A DNA stretch of 64,000 nucleotides from Xiphydria camelus (GCA_963678675.1 OY783193.1:13524208-13588207); one strand, 5' to 3'; positions 47,280 to 60,439 are shown, counted from the stretch's first letter. Numbers and translations are program-made. The notes: generated by a model from the sequence alone, not told the origin.

Positions 47280-47990
47280 TCAGCTTGATTCGAGGATAGG
47301 GAAAGCCAGCGTAGTTCGAATAATCACCGTAAAATATACGTGGCGCGATAAATGTTTCGAAAAATCATAAAAATTGCCCGTCGCGAAGGAACTCTTACAA
47401 TCGAGTTTATATCCTTTCTGCTACAAGGGCTTCCGAGAACCAGCAACTCTAATCGATCCGCCATCGTGCGGTGCGTGCTCGAATAAAGCTCGCTCGCGGG
47501 ATTTATGTGCACCGGTTATTCGTATTTGTAGCTATTCGAGCGACCTCGGGTTTGTTTAGCTCGCAGGATTTACAGGATTCGAACGGTGGATTCGAAGTAT
47601 AAGCTCCCCGCGCGAATATTCGAACTTTAGCCGGCGAGCACTCGCCGGAGGCGCCACGCCTACTCGGGTGAAATGAAACAACGCTCGATGGTGTTTGCTA
47701 AAACCGAATCGCGTATTATATCCTCGCAGAGTTAAAACTATCGCCTCTCTTCCGCGCTGCCTCGCGATAGGTTAGCAATACAGCAAGGGGCCTCGGAGTT
47801 GAAAGTTATAATTGGTATTGCGGTAGGTATAGATTGCGTTTTAGAACTGTGCGAGGAAGTACCTCACCAGAGTCCTCCGGATCGAGGATTTTCTCTCTAG
47901 CGATTGTTCGCTTCGCGCGGGATTTTGAGTGCGCAAGTAATATTCCCATAGGCCAGGATTATTTTTTTGAAAGCACAGTTTGTGGTACAA
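47280..47990. other. CpG-rich intergenic island
   Basis: High CpG content between transposon clusters. No gene recognised. Confidence 0.3.
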
Positions 47991-48017
47991 AAATACTATT
48001 ACTATATATAATTAAAC

Positions 48018-49000
48018 CTTCGATAGACGCGTCAGAATCTGAGACGCCAATAGTTGCGTGGGGTGCAGGGCACACCCTACACTATTTATGCGTTTAACGT
48101 TAATCACTTCAACATTTTGACTTTTGCACTAAATATTATTTATGTTTGAACATATCTTGAGATAGTACATAAGTATCACCTTTTCATTTGCTATTTTAAT
48201 TAATTAAAATAAAAGTTATATAATATTAGGAGAAAATGTCATCATCTTTACATCCAGACGCCCATAAAAAAATTGTATTTGCAATGAATGAAATCTACTT
48301 TTTAAGATACAGTGTTTTAATGCAGAGTATACGGATGGAAAAATTACTATATTTGTAAACCTTATTTATTTATTGATGTAATTACTTCAGCCGTATGAAA
48401 ATCACATATTTTTACTAGGAAAGTACAATACTTTTGTGCTTAAAGTATTAAAGTAGTGGTATGTTTTCATCTAAATTACATGATTTCTGTACACCAAAGA
48501 AACATGTTATTATTTAAACATTTTTATAAATTAAATGTGTTTAAAAATCAACGTCATATTGCATTAGAAACAGAAGAAGCCGATACGGAAGTACTAAGTC
48601 TTTGCTTCCAGCGGTTACATAATAATTTTATTTGTTATTTCGTTAGCTGAGTTTGGATGAGGTGAGGTTAGCTTTGATTATTTGTTCATAAATATTTCAG
48701 CTAAAAAGTATGAGATTTAATAAATATATACTTTACTATTATTATATTTTCGATCGGCCTACAATCTAAAAAATGTAACGCGAATAATCGCGTGGGGTGT
48801 AAGCAACACCCCAATTACTTTCACACAGGTGTTACGATGATCACAGTATAGATACGCGTACGGGAAGGAGTGGATCAGTTGTTCAACATAATTTTCGAAA
48901 GTTACTGAAGGTAGTGTTCAACAAATTTTATCTGGTTTTAGCGATGAAAAGAATTTACCTGGGGTGTAGGATGCACCCCACGCGCCTGTCAGAGGGTTAT
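48018..49000. mobile_element. Probable piggyBac-like remnant
   Basis: GTGGGGTGCAGGGCACACC near 48058 and GGGGTGTAGGATGCACCCCA near 48961 are hairpin-like subterminal motifs in opposite end positions. A similar GTGGGGTGTAAGCAACACCC lies at 48791. CGCGCCTGTCAGAGGGTTA closes the right end. The left terminus is diverged. Confidence 0.4.
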
Positions 49001-49326
49001 GTGATGCTGTGCGCAGAGTTTATCTGGGTACGAAAGATAAACACTCCCATGGCAAATACCTAGGTACTTCGTCGAAGTAGAAGTAGGAGCTACATACAGC
49101 ACAGGTACTTAGCCAGACCTCGATGTATTCTCGAGCATCGCTTCATATCCTTCCGGCTACAAAACCGTCCCGTTGCCCCGCGGGGAAACCTCATCATTAC
49201 CACCTCTTCTTCTTGACATTCAAAGACGTCTTCTACCCAGATAACATTTTTCTAGCATCTTGCTATTGAATTACTGAAAACAGTTGCTATTGCATTGCCA
49301 GCAAGGTGTGTCTTCATCTGCTTTAA

Positions 49327-49411
49327 CCCTCCGTTGGTACGGTGGGGTATGTCATACCCCAACTATAAAGGCAATTTTCATATTACATTGTTTCACCATA
49401 TTAACACAGGG
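49327..49411. mobile_element. Tiny TTAA-flanked piggyBac-like element
   Basis: CCCTCCGTTGG at the left, ACAGGG at the right, TTAA at 49323-49326 and 49412-49415, and an inner GGGGTATGTCATACCCC palindrome. Confidence 0.65.
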
Positions 49412-50157
49412 TTAATATTGCTAGCAAAAGGAGACGAAAACCGTTGACAGCAACATCACTGCAATGTTGCAAGCAAACTTTGCAACAATATTACAGCAAT
49501 TTTATATCAACTGTTGATATAAAATTATTGAATTGTGGATCTTTAGAGTTAGAAAATATTATAATATTATCCTCCGTATTACTGTACTTAAACTGATAAT
49601 AAAATGTAGATAAATCATGGAGCCTAATGGAGCCCGTGTTACAATACGAGAAAACTTTTCTTTGATGTGAACATGTTAACATAATTGCAATTATTTCTCC
49701 CCTAATATACATAGTCTCGCTGCAGTGCGAAGTCAGTTCGAAAGAAATAATTGCTCGCATGGAACAAATATTTTCTCGAATAAAATCAATGCCATTGAAT
49801 AATAAAGTTGTATATAAAATGGTGCCCACTTAATAAAGTAACGTCCCTGAAATCTTTTCAAATATTACAAAAGTAAGACTACAATGAGACTTTTCTGGCA
49901 CGTCGGATCATGCTCGTCATGTTCCTGAAACTTTTCTGAAAGATGTCGTGCTGTGAGGGACAATTATAATATAATTCTAACGAACTGATTATCAGATCGG
50001 AAACAGCAGATAATAATAATTGTTAATGTAATTTTGCCATCATTATGCGAATACGTTTACAATGAACAGAGCGAGGAAACTATTGTTGCACATTTGCTAT
50101 CATCTCATGCTAACATTTTGCTAATATCACTGTAAGTCATTTTGGGGGTCATGAAGA

Positions 50158-51839
50158 GGGTATTAAAATCTGACTTCAGTTTATGTTCCGGGCTAGTTTA
50201 CCATTAACAAAACTGATTTTGGTTTGGTTGTTGCTGCTCAATTAAGCATTTTTTTCAATTTTTTAGTTTTTAGGGAATATGAAGGGAAAACGGTCGTTAT
50301 TAAATTTAAAAAAAATGTTTTTTTTCACAAAATAGTTGTGGTGGGGGTTTTTAGGTACGAGGAATTCATTTCTGATATTTATATTTGCTAAAAACATCCG
50401 CCAGAGGGTGCTACAGATAAATTTCCTATAAACTTTACGTATTTTCTATGAAAGATTATGTTTGTTTTATATATTTTCATACATTTTCTCATTATTTGTT
50501 TCATTTACTCATTTTTAAAGTATAAAATTTTGAATATCGAAACCAGAAAGTGATGAACAGGGTGAGAGATTTCACCAAGTGTGCATGCCTTTTGAAGGTA
50601 AAGAATGCTTTTACGGTTTATAACATTAATGTAATAAATTTTGTCTTTTTTTTTATATTCCATACATTTTTTAGCACGTTATCAAGGAAAGAAATTAAAT
50701 TCTATGATCGCCGATCTATGCTGGACTTTCAGACGTGATGCTGACGCATATGATACAGATAGACCGTGAGATAATGACAGATTCTGGTGCCCCATTTTCG
50801 CATACAAGCCTCGAAGAGGGTTGAAAAGTACTTCGATTTTGAGTAGAATGAAGGGAAATTTACGAATGGTCCCTGGGGATAACATATGGAAAATTCGATT
50901 TTTCTTAATGAAAAAATAAAAGGTACCTCTTGTTCATTTTTTCACGCAAGCCTTGTTCACTAAATGATTAATTAATAAAACCTGGCTTCGGAAATCAAAG
51001 GCTTGTGTGGGAAAATCGGTCAGAACCTCGATTTTTCCTTACAAGATTACGCCCTTATTTCAATCCTTTAGCCACCTGCAACACTCAAGCCTTTGGTTTT
51101 CCGAAGCCAGGTTTTATTAATTAATCATTTAGTGAACAAGGCTTGCGTGAAAAAATGGGCAAGAGACACCTTTTATTTTTTTGTTAAGAAAAATTTAATT
51201 TTGCATATGTTATCCCCAGGGACCATTCGTTAATTTCCCTTCATTCTACTCAAAATCGAAGTACTTTTCAACCCTCTTCGAGGCTTATATGTGAAAATGG
51301 GGCACCAGAATCTGTCACTATCTGACGGCCTAATTGTAAGACGAGGAGAGTGAAATAGAAGCGGAGGCTGCTGAAGGCGAAGAAGAAGAAACCCGCTCTG
51401 TAATTTATAGTAGCGACAGCGACTAAGAATAAATAATAAACACTTTTAAAAATATTTTTTCTTTTTTTAAAATTTTTATTATTTGCAAAAAAAAGGAGCA
51501 AATAAAACAGAAAGAGTAAGAAAATGTATGAAAATATATAAAACAAGCATGATCTTTCATCGAAAATACGTAAAGTTTATAGGAAACTTATCTGTAGCGC
51601 CATCTGGCGGATATTTTTAGCAAAAATAAAATTCCTCATACCTAAAAACCCCCACCACAACTATTTTGTGAAAAAAACATTGTTTTTAAATTTAATAATG
51701 ACCGTTTTCTCTTCATATTTCCTAAAACTACAAAATTGAAAAAAAAAACGCTTAACTGAGCAGCAACAACCAAACCAAAATCAGTTTTGTTAATGGCGGA
51801 CCAGCCCGAAACATAAACTGAAGTCAGATTTCAATACCC
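50158..51839. mobile_element. Long-arm TIR element (middle nesting level)
   Basis: Arms of about 370 bp (GGGTATTAAAATCTGACTTC and complement) flank a short interior with the C terminus of an acidic ORF (EIEAEAAEGEEEE then SSDSD stop at about 51425). The copy at 50763-51328 interrupts that interior. Confidence 0.8.
50763..51328. mobile_element. Foldback element, copy 2, nested
   Basis: Both ends are present (CCGTGAGATAATGACAG and complement), with arms of about 230 bp. It is inserted inside the element at 50158-51839 and separates that element's short coding remnant (EIEAEAAEGEEEE...SDSD stop) from upstream sequence. Confidence 0.8.
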
Positions 51840-52149
51840 AATTTAGTGATTTACTGTGATATTTGAAGCTAGCAATTGTTGCTATCATTTTGCTACCAAT
51901 AAGCTAAGATGACAATTTGATTTCCATATATTGAAGACAACATGACTGCAACAGTTGCTAATACATGATTGCTCCTGAGTTGCTTCTGCAAATTTTGTTA
52001 TCTGGGCGTATTTATGAATATATGTATTGATATAACTTCCCAGATAGCACGAGTAATGAGAAAGAGTTCTAAAATAATTCAATTTGCAAGTTTTCGCTAT
52101 TTTTACTCATAAACAGCTGAAAGAGATTTGTATTTTAGAATGCAGCAGG

Positions 52150-52370
52150 TATACTACGTGAGGCTAAACTTTCTCGCCAGGAAAGAAACTTCAATCACTA
52201 TTGTCTCATTATTTATGAATTGTTTGCCCACATCGATATAAGACTTTATAGTAGATAAAAACGTAATCTTCAAAAAAGTATTATACAAATATCAGTTGAA
52301 AGCTCATAGGTGATGAGATAATAGTGATTGAAGTTTCTTTCCTGGCGAGTAAGTTTAGTCTCATATGGTA
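52150..52370. mobile_element. Inverted-repeat element
   Basis: Arms of about 60 bp, containing CTCGCCAGGAAAGAAACTTC on the left and its exact complement on the right. Confidence 0.8.
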
Positions 52371-53044
52371 CAGACATAGGAAAATGTTTTAAGAATCCCT
52401 CATTGGCAAATCTACAATCATCTACACGAACGTAGCAGAAAAGTAAAGCTCTAATTTATCAAAGTCCTACGTTTCAATAATGGTTTGCCCCCCTTGGATA
52501 CTCGAAAAAAACAATCCCCCGATTCGTGCGGCCCAAAGGAATCAGAATGAATATTTTTGCCTCCGCAACAACTCGCCACTTCGATGAAGAATGCAGCTGA
52601 CTGCAGCACGCGACGTTTGCAGGGGACAACCACCAGCCGCTTCCCCCCTCCTCCGAAGCGCATCTCCGTGCGCGTGAGACGAGAGCACTAACGAGCCGTA
52701 TTACTCGCAATAAGCAAGCACAAAGTGTACTGTTGGAGTATGGTCTGTGGGAATAGTCGTGGAGCGATAAAGACACTCCTTGTGTTTGCAGGCGCGACGT
52801 TAGACGCGGTTGCGCGCTATCGTTCGTCGGCCGCAGGGAGTTATCTTCATCAAGAGAATGGGAACGTATATGTAGGTAGGTATGTAAGGTATACACGGGG
52901 CGGTCGCTGGTGACACGTCCGCCACACGACAGCAGAGCGCGCTGGAAGCGATGCATCGCACGTCTGATATCTCTGCCTTTGGCTGCTCCGGGATATACCT
53001 ACCCATCTAGTTTGCTAGTTTGGATTTCCATCCGCTCGTTCCTC

Positions 53045-53236
53045 TAGTACATATAATAGTACATATAGGTTTTGCGCGGAAGCAGGCGCGGCGGTGGAGT
53101 GGTGGGTGAAGTAAGAGAGTAGCGTGTGTGTGATGAACGCGCAGAGGGGAACGGACGCGGGTGATACCGAGCCGTTGAAAGAAACTTTTGCGTATGACCA
53201 TCGCACGTTGAACTTGCGCGCGGGAAAAAGCACATG
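53045..53236 (+). promoter_or_regulatory. CpG-rich promoter-like region with short ORF
   Basis: TATA-like sequence (ATATAATAGTACATATA) near 53050 precedes CpG-rich DNA and an ATG near 53133 opening 34 codons (MNAQRGTDAGDTEPLKETF...). This could be a first exon or leader of a gene continuing past the window's recognisable exons. No spliced partner was found. Confidence 0.25.
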
Positions 53237-55362
53237 ACCTCTATAGTTCTAAATGTCGTTTGCAGATACGTAGTGCATATCGCTGCGCGCGGAGAGTTGC
53301 ACGTAGTGCGTGTGAACCTAGGTACGTAAAGTCTGCAGTTATCTGTGAAATATATAGTTCTATGTGGGGGAAAGAAATTGGAAGTTAAAACGTGGTTTTC
53401 TGGGGGTTGGGATCTTTCGTAATAAATGTCGATAGCGCGATGCTTTTGTGCGATGAGGAGGAAATCGAATTCTTCTGTTGTTCGTTGAATTACCTATAGT
53501 TTATTGGAGAATCTAACATCGGTACCTACTGATATGTTATCGTATATGTATTTTTTTTGAGGAACTGAAATTGAATATAGAAAAGCTTAATTATGGTATC
53601 TATTATGATAAAGTCTGAAAGTAAAATTCGCTGATTTTTTCTCTTCAAATTTTCCAGTTAAAAATAAATAGTTTCCCTCTTGGATCTCGCACATACGAGT
53701 ATGTAGACCCCATACATCATTAGACATGACAATCATCCTCTCGGACAAATTGCATGGGGAACACGGAGAGATCGGCACAATAAATTTTATTGTGTACACA
53801 ATAAAAAAGGCACACAAAGGTTTTCAGCTGTTTTTACATCGCGGTAGAACGATCTTTCTTTTGAAAACATCAAATCGTGATAGCTTACATTACAGTTTAC
53901 TAGTTTCGAAGGAAAAATCGTTCTTCGACACAGTAGGAAGATTCGAAAACCTTTCTGTGTACCTCTTTAATTGTAATTGTAAACACAGTAAAATTTAGTT
54001 TATCAGTCTTTTTATGGAGTTAAAAAATATTTTCTAGTATCTACACATAATATTACTATTGACCTAATGACTGTGATTTTCAGAATGGAGCGCGAGAAAA
54101 CGCATAGAGTGGATATCTATATAATTAACTGATTCATCAACGCCGAGTCGAAATCGTTGAAGCTAATTACATGATATTTGGACAGTGCATTTCTTTTGTG
54201 ACGTAAGTGCTCAATAAGAAAGGATTTTACGAAATTTTTCCTCTAAGGTGGTAAAATAGGGGATGTAAGTTTGTATGAAAATCCGTCATTTGCGAAGTCT
54301 GATCCATGAAAATTGGTATTTAGCCTTTCAGTTAGAAATTAAGACAGACGTATTTCAGGATTTTTGGAAATTTATTCTTTAAGGGGGTAAAAAAGGGGAT
54401 GCAAATTTATATGGGAATTCCGTTATTTTTCTAGTTAAAACCATGAACATTTCCATTTATTTCGAGATGAACGTGGACGAAGTCGCGAGTGGAAAGCTAG
54501 TCTTTTGGTATTCTTAAAATAATCAATATCTCCGTAATAAAGTAATTTCAGAAAGTTCTTTAAGCTCTTTAACTTTTCCCTGACTTACCCCTACATTTTC
54601 CCACTATTCCTTGACAGTTAGACACCACGTTAACGAGGTTGCATTATGAAGACGTATCGGCACTGACAATGAGATGAGAAAGAAGCGTGCGCCAACTTTC
54701 GAACATACGTCACGTACACGACACGTCTTCCAGCAAAGATCTAAACTAGGCGTAACTAGTTTACTATTCGCATATGGATTTCTGTCTTCCCTGGCATATC
54801 TAGCTCCATCCTTGCATACACAATAGCTCTGAGTGAGTTGTTTCGTTGCGTGTGGATGAGCACCTCCTATTGGTTGCGAACTTGTTATAACGTTGGCTGG
54901 CGTATACGTATAGATCTACAGGGTGAATCATTGAATTTACTACATAGTAAATATGGTACACGATTTTGTGTGGAACTGTAGACGATGAGCGTCATCGTTG
55001 ATTGGTCACCACGTGTAGGAGAAGTTAAGCAGTATCGGCAACTGCCAATGATGAAACTCATCGGTCAGATCTGATTCTTATTAGATTTCACTCTATGTCT
55101 GATGACAAAATCAGGAGTACTTATAGTCCATCTGCGACATCAGTGTCGTGGAGAGAGAGAGATTGCTAGTAATATTAGTTTCCACTTTTCATACATAATA
55201 CTGTTGTGGGGTTAGTTATAGGGGCCCTGTTCCGAGTTCCATTATTGAAGAATCTTTGACGAAACGTCAAATTATATAATTCTTATCTATGTATATTTCC
55301 TTCGAATTATATGCGCATTTCAATAGAGAACATCTCAGTTCTGAAAACTAGGAAAGCTTGCA

Positions 55363-55614
55363 TGTCGATACCTTAGTTTCAATAGGTCGTATCCCACATT
55401 TAGACAATTATCTAGGAGACGATAAAAACGTTTGTTATTCTTTAGAACAATCGTTACAACAATTTGAATATTTCTTCATCATCGATATTATCACTTGATA
55501 ATGAAATATTCAAATTGTTATAATGATTATTCTAAAGAATAACAAACGTTTTTATCGTCTCCTGGATAATTGTCTAAATGTGGCATACGACCTATTAGAA
55601 CTAAGGTATCGATA
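55363..55614. mobile_element. Nested palindromic MITE
   Basis: Arms of about 115 bp from TGTCGATACCTTAG to CTAAGGTATCGATA. The left half is shared with 16740-16840. Confidence 0.8.
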
Positions 55615-55992
55615 TATACAGATACGATATCTTTTAATATTTATTGTTATTCGTGAGGTTCCTATGTCGCTGACTGCTTTACCGGACTCTTCGTGATTGC
55701 AGAAGGGATACCAAGATCGAAGACAAAAGTTTTGTCGTATTATAATAATCCTAATATCTTTTTATTAAATACGAATAATATTCTCCCGAATAGCGTTAAG
55801 TATTCCCAACAATTTCGAGCATGTGGTTGAAACTATATAGGGATTAGGTATATATTTTTCGATCTGTCATTTTTTCACAGTGATGTCGCGAATGGATTAT
55901 ACCTCAATTTAAGAGTTTCATCATTACACTTGCCGATTCTGGTTAACCTCTCCTACCAATCATGGCCAGTCAACGATGACACTCTACGTCTA

Positions 55993-56239
55993 CCGTATGT
56001 CTGACAGCAAGCGCAACAGGAGCTGTGACCTGAAAATTTGACTTCGGCAGTGTTTGGAGGATGCTCGAGTCACTCATAAACGCTGCTCGCACAGCGTAAG
56101 GGCGAAAAGTGTCAAAATGTCTGATTTCTCGATAGCTGTCAATTATTTCTTATTTGTGAGTGACTTGAGCACCCTCCAAACACTGCCGAAGTCAAATTTT
56201 AGGTTACAGCTCCTGTTGCGCTTGCCGTCAGACATACGG
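55993..56239. mobile_element. Nested TA-flanked MITE
   Basis: CCGTATGTCTGACAGCAAGC and near-complement, with TA at 55991-55992 and 56240-56241. Inner GACTTCGGCAGTGTTTGG relates it to 36614-37015. Confidence 0.85.
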
Positions 56240-56319
56240 TATAGTTCCATAAATCGTATACATCATAATTTGCTATGTCGCAGATTCAATGATTCACCCT
56301 GTATACTTTGACTTTGCGG

Positions 56320-56802
56320 CTTCACTGCTGCACTTCCACCATACTGGCTGTACACCGGTACGGGGGGAGGTATAGGTATGCACAACCAATCGAGGACGAA
56401 CACTTCACAGTCGTGAGACAGCGGCTGTCGCGTGAATAATCACCTAAACGAGGCGTACTTATTAAAAGTCGAGCGTCACCAGCAGGTACCACGTGCGTTC
56501 TTTATTTCGTTCACGTGGCGCCCGGCGTCGAAGGGAAGGCGTATGCGATCTTATATTCGCACGATGCATCATGCTTCTTATCGCATCGTAGTGCAGGTGT
56601 ATCACGGCGCGATGTGTCGAGTGCTGATGGCTGTATTACTCTCACCACGTCAATGTGCGCGCGCGGAATCTATTCCCCGATTAAACGGGTTGATAAGACG
56701 GGCGGATACTTTCGTAGATATCTCGCGGATCGCGTCGAAACGGGAAAATGCGTCGAAGGAGATGAAGCATAGAGTGTTCATGTGGGTAGTACCTATGTAG
56801 AT
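56320..56802. other. CpG-rich intergenic island
   Basis: Two overlapping + strand ORFs of 85-122 codons in different frames have no recognisable motif. Treated as noncoding. Confidence 0.25.
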
Positions 56803-56894
56803 GAGAACGGGGTAGGTTGCAATACATCAATTTTTTTTAATAAGAAACCTTCCTGCGGAAGATAAATTACATGCTTTTTTAGTTGAATCGTGTA

Positions 56895-56995
56895 CACTGA
56901 AAAAAATGTGCTTCATTCAATCATCGGTGAGATTGAATATGACGAACCTTACGGTGTAGTTGTTCCACTGTCATAAGACTGACTTTTTTTCAGTG
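56895..56995. mobile_element. Nested short TA-flanked MITE
   Basis: CACTGAAAAAAA and TTTTTTTCAGTG bound about 100 bp, with TA on both sides. Confidence 0.65.
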
Positions 56996-57252
56996 TAGTT
57001 TGGACCCTTATCAGTATAGGAAGCACTTCGGTTTCGGTACAATCTTGTCAGTTTTACAAAAAAAAAAACATATTTGAAGTGGTCACATGTGTTATGTGCC
57101 AATTACGAAGTTTATTTTATTTGTATTAATCGTGTTTCAGAGAAATTAGATGAGTTTTGTTAACGAATTATATGGTAATAAAATAACTTAATAAGTATTG
57201 AAAAGTTCTTTAAGAAATGAAGTGGTTGAACATACCCAAGTATTGATGCAAC

Positions 57253-57389
57253 CCCGGTGAACACTAAGTAATATTTACGTACTGAATATGTCAAGATTTT
57301 AGTGATAACTACAGTTATATCACTGTTATATAAATGAGTCCGAAATGTTGATATATCCGTTACGTAAATATTACTTAATGTTTACTGGG
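57253..57389. mobile_element. Nested palindromic MITE
   Basis: CCCGGTGAACACTAAGTAAT pairs with ATTACTTAATGTTTACTGGG; arms are about 30 bp. Confidence 0.75.
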
Positions 57390-59329
57390 ACATGCCCCGA
57401 ACGTTCTCCTTCACGACGCCATTAATTTTCTAAATAACTTCAATTATGTTCCACAATTTTATTCTCAACACGTTAAACTATATTATATAACTCTCGATAA
57501 CTAATTCTAATTTTCAGTAAAATAAGGAAAAAATGAGATATAAAATTTGTTGCAACCTACCCCGGTTCTCTATTTTGTTTATCTTTATCCGCGTTGATAC
57601 CGCGGAAAATTTGAAGCCCGGAATTATAGGTGCAATATCGAATCACTTCATCGAGGGACATTTATCGCGTAATTCCTTGTTTCATACTAATGTTCTGCGG
57701 TTTCGTATATCGGATTTAAATTGTTGGGGGGGGGGGGGGGGTTTGGAGTCTGCTGGTACTTGGCAGTCTTGGAACTATCATTTGTGGTCTTGTTTCGGCA
57801 CATTAGCGAATCTATACAGCAGAGTTAGATACAATTTGAACTGTTTCAGTTAATAGAAAGGGGGGTAAACTTAATTAGCGGAATATTATTTCTTGAGATA
57901 TGTTTTATTTTTAATATCTTACTTTTCCCAAGACACTATCATCGCTGCGAGAGGAAATACATCGTAGTCACAGGATAGTTGGCTTGATATACCTACTTCC
58001 AGCGTCACAGATTCTGTCACGGACGTTTTAAAATTTCATTTTTAAACATACTAGTCAATGGACAATTAATTCTCATGCGCTCATTATCTACAATACATAC
58101 GATGACGTTTGTCCTGATTAACGAAAGTAATAGAATTGATTGATTATAGTACGTTTAAAAATGACATTTTAAAAACTCACGAGCTGCAGAATCCGTGTTA
58201 CCAGGAGTATAATAAATTCGTTTCTACTCCCGAGTAGTTTAGAGCTACCTTTGATAGAACTTTCCCTTTAGAAAAAACTTGCCACGCGATCTGTAAGATG
58301 CCAGTACGTACAATCGATCGGTTTCGTTGAATACACGTGAGAAACAGAACGCCAAAAATACCAGAGGACAGAGCACGCGAAAGTATATGTACGCATATGT
58401 TTGAGAAATGGTGCACCCGGGATTCCCTGGAGCGCTTAGGGTGATGTTGAGAGGGGGGCCGGAGTAGTTCCGGACGGTGCGGCGAGGTTTCGAACAGCCA
58501 CTGACAGGGCCGCTCGCGTGGAAGATTTACCGGACGTGATTCGTGAATACGTAATACGCAATCTGTGCCTATCGAACTACCCCTGCAGAATGAACATTTT
58601 TATTCGTAATGGTATACCTTGACTCGAGTGATATTTCTTTCGCAGGTATATCGTCAGATCAAGTTTGGTTAAATTTTGTGCATTAATTCTACATACAGAT
58701 TGCTCATGTAGTGCGAAAAATATGTTAGCATACGAACTCTCCCCTGCAAATTAGATGCTATTTTACTCTAAAAGTATATGTACACACACATAAACTTTAG
58801 TTCTCTCAATCTCCATTCCTGCGCGTCTTTTCTCTATCCCCTTAAGTGGTCCAAAATATATGGATTTCCTCTATAGCGGCATACATATGTAATAGCCTTC
58901 GTTCGTACGGTCGTCCGGGGAGACACGTTGTCAAATATATACTACCGTGCCTCCCCCGGGGCGCGTTCCTTTTCTCGCCCAGCTTCGGATTCATTACATG
59001 GCGTATCTCTTCAGCTTTTATGGATCTAGGCGAAAGCCGAATGAGATACGTTGAAAAATTCGTTTACGAAGGAACTCAAATTGGTATTTATGAGTATCTA
59101 TATGAGCGATTGAGAGATGACATTAACATTCATGTCTCTGGCGACTCGTGCTGCAGTTAAAAAGCGAATATTGATTTGAGGTAAAAAAATTCTTATTGAT
59201 CTGCTCAAATAAAATGAATATTTTTTTAGATTAAGAAAATATTACTATACGAATGAAATTTATTATCTCTTACACAGATGCTGTAGAAGAGAATGGTTTC
59301 TGAAATTGAAAAGTATATTTCCCGTATAT

Positions 59330-59790
59330 TCTTATTGACCGAACGTAGTGAAGTCTACTGTTCGGCAGGGTAGAGCGAACATGCTTTCGTGTGTCTGTCT
59401 GTCTGTCCGTTCGTCTCGCGATAACTTTTAAATGCTTTTGTTGATCTTGATGAAACTCAGTACATATGTTCATTGAACTTCAGCGCATCGTGAGTTCGTT
59501 GGGGAACGCGATCGGAAGAGTTGACAGGGGATTAATCATCCTCAATATGGGTGAAGGTAGAAAATGAAATAACGTTTTCTAGTTTTAAACTGCGAACGCT
59601 GCGAAAACGGTGCTAGATAGTCCAACATTTCACATAAATAATTTTGTAGAGGACACAATTTCCTATACAAAATTTTCAAGTGCCTATATCCAGCTATAAT
59701 AGTTTAACCGTAACGAGCGCTCATATTTGTCGCTTGAAAATTCAGCTTTTGCAAGCACCCGGCGTAGCGTATGTACACTCCAGGACAATG
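59330..59790 (+). repeat. Possible decayed transposon end
   Basis: Starts CCGAACGTAGTGAAGTCTAC followed by GTCTGTCTGTCTGTCCG. The phrase is typical of dispersed arthropod repeat ends, but no partner end or ORF is visible here. Confidence 0.3.
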
Positions 59791-59855
59791 AATTTGACCG
59801 AACCGTTTTCAATCTACGACCCGGTGAGGTCTAGGTACTGTTCGTAGAACTACTA

Positions 59856-60439
59856 CAGTCGGTACGATATTTGTTGAGCTAGAATTCCTAGAAGACTGCT
59901 GCGTCATTTTGGTGGAATTATCCCCATTCGGCACCCGAGTTGGATACATTGGCGGCGCAGCGTTTACCGTAGCAGATTGCAGTTAGCATTATTTGCATAC
60001 CGTGTTTTGTAGTCGATTTATACGTAGCGCGTTTCTTTGTGTCCTGTGAATTTTCAGTTTAATTTCTTATTAACCCTGAAATACTAACAAGGCGCCTCGT
60101 GAGAGTAAATGAATGAGTGGCCAGTCACGTGACGTTGTCCTCCCACCACTCACACCACACGTATTCCTCAGAAAAAGGGTCCCCCTTCCGTTTCTTTTTA
60201 TTGAGCGACTGGGAAATTTTAATAAATTTGACTTTTTGAAAGCATCAACAATGGTAATGGTCCTTGTTAGTATTTCAGGGTTAAAAGAAATCAATGGAGG
60301 CGAAAAAGAAAAGGAAGGAATTTAAAGGTACGAAAATTTGAAGGTACGCTACTGTTTGCAAAGCGTCAGATCGTTGTGTTCCGAGAATACCACGTTATCG
60401 TTTCTGGGAATTTTGACTCAATAAATATCGTACCGACTG
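59856..60439. mobile_element. TA-flanked TIR element
   Basis: CAGTCGGTACGATATTTGTT and near-complement, TA on both sides (59854-59855, 60440-60441). It holds a piggyBac-like MITE. Confidence 0.75.
60074..60280. mobile_element. Nested piggyBac-like MITE
   Basis: CCCTGAAATACTAACAAGG and its exact complement, flanked by TTAA at 60070-60073 and 60281-60284. Confidence 0.9.

Larger units (their letters stand above)
49236..52006. mobile_element. Outer motif-rich element, three levels of nesting
   Basis: CCCAGATAACA at the left matches TGTTATCTGGG-type sequence at the right. Its own DNA is rich in TTGCTAGCAA / TTGCAACA motifs. It contains 49327-49411 and 50158-51839, and the latter contains 50763-51328. 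Confidence 0.6.
54919..56301. mobile_element. TA-flanked outer TIR element with two insertions
   Basis: CAGGGTGAATCATTGAAT and complement are flanked by TA at 54917-54918 and 56302-56303. Arms of about 150 bp pair once the insertion at 55993-56239, which splits the right arm, is discounted. A second insertion (55363-55614) lies in the interior. Confidence 0.8.
56803..57570. mobile_element. Outer TIR element with two inserted MITEs
   Basis: GAGAACGGGGTAGGTTGCAA and complement (one-base difference) bound 768 bp. It includes 56895-56995 and 57253-57389. Confidence 0.65.

Noticed and set aside
52474..52956. 160-codon minus-strand ORF in a CpG-rich island
   Set aside because: Overlapping open frames on both strands, low-complexity Ser/Arg composition and no motif; most likely a chance ORF in CpG-rich DNA.
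56432..56800. 122-codon + strand ORF
   Set aside because: No domain, no splice context, and overlaps another open frame of similar quality.
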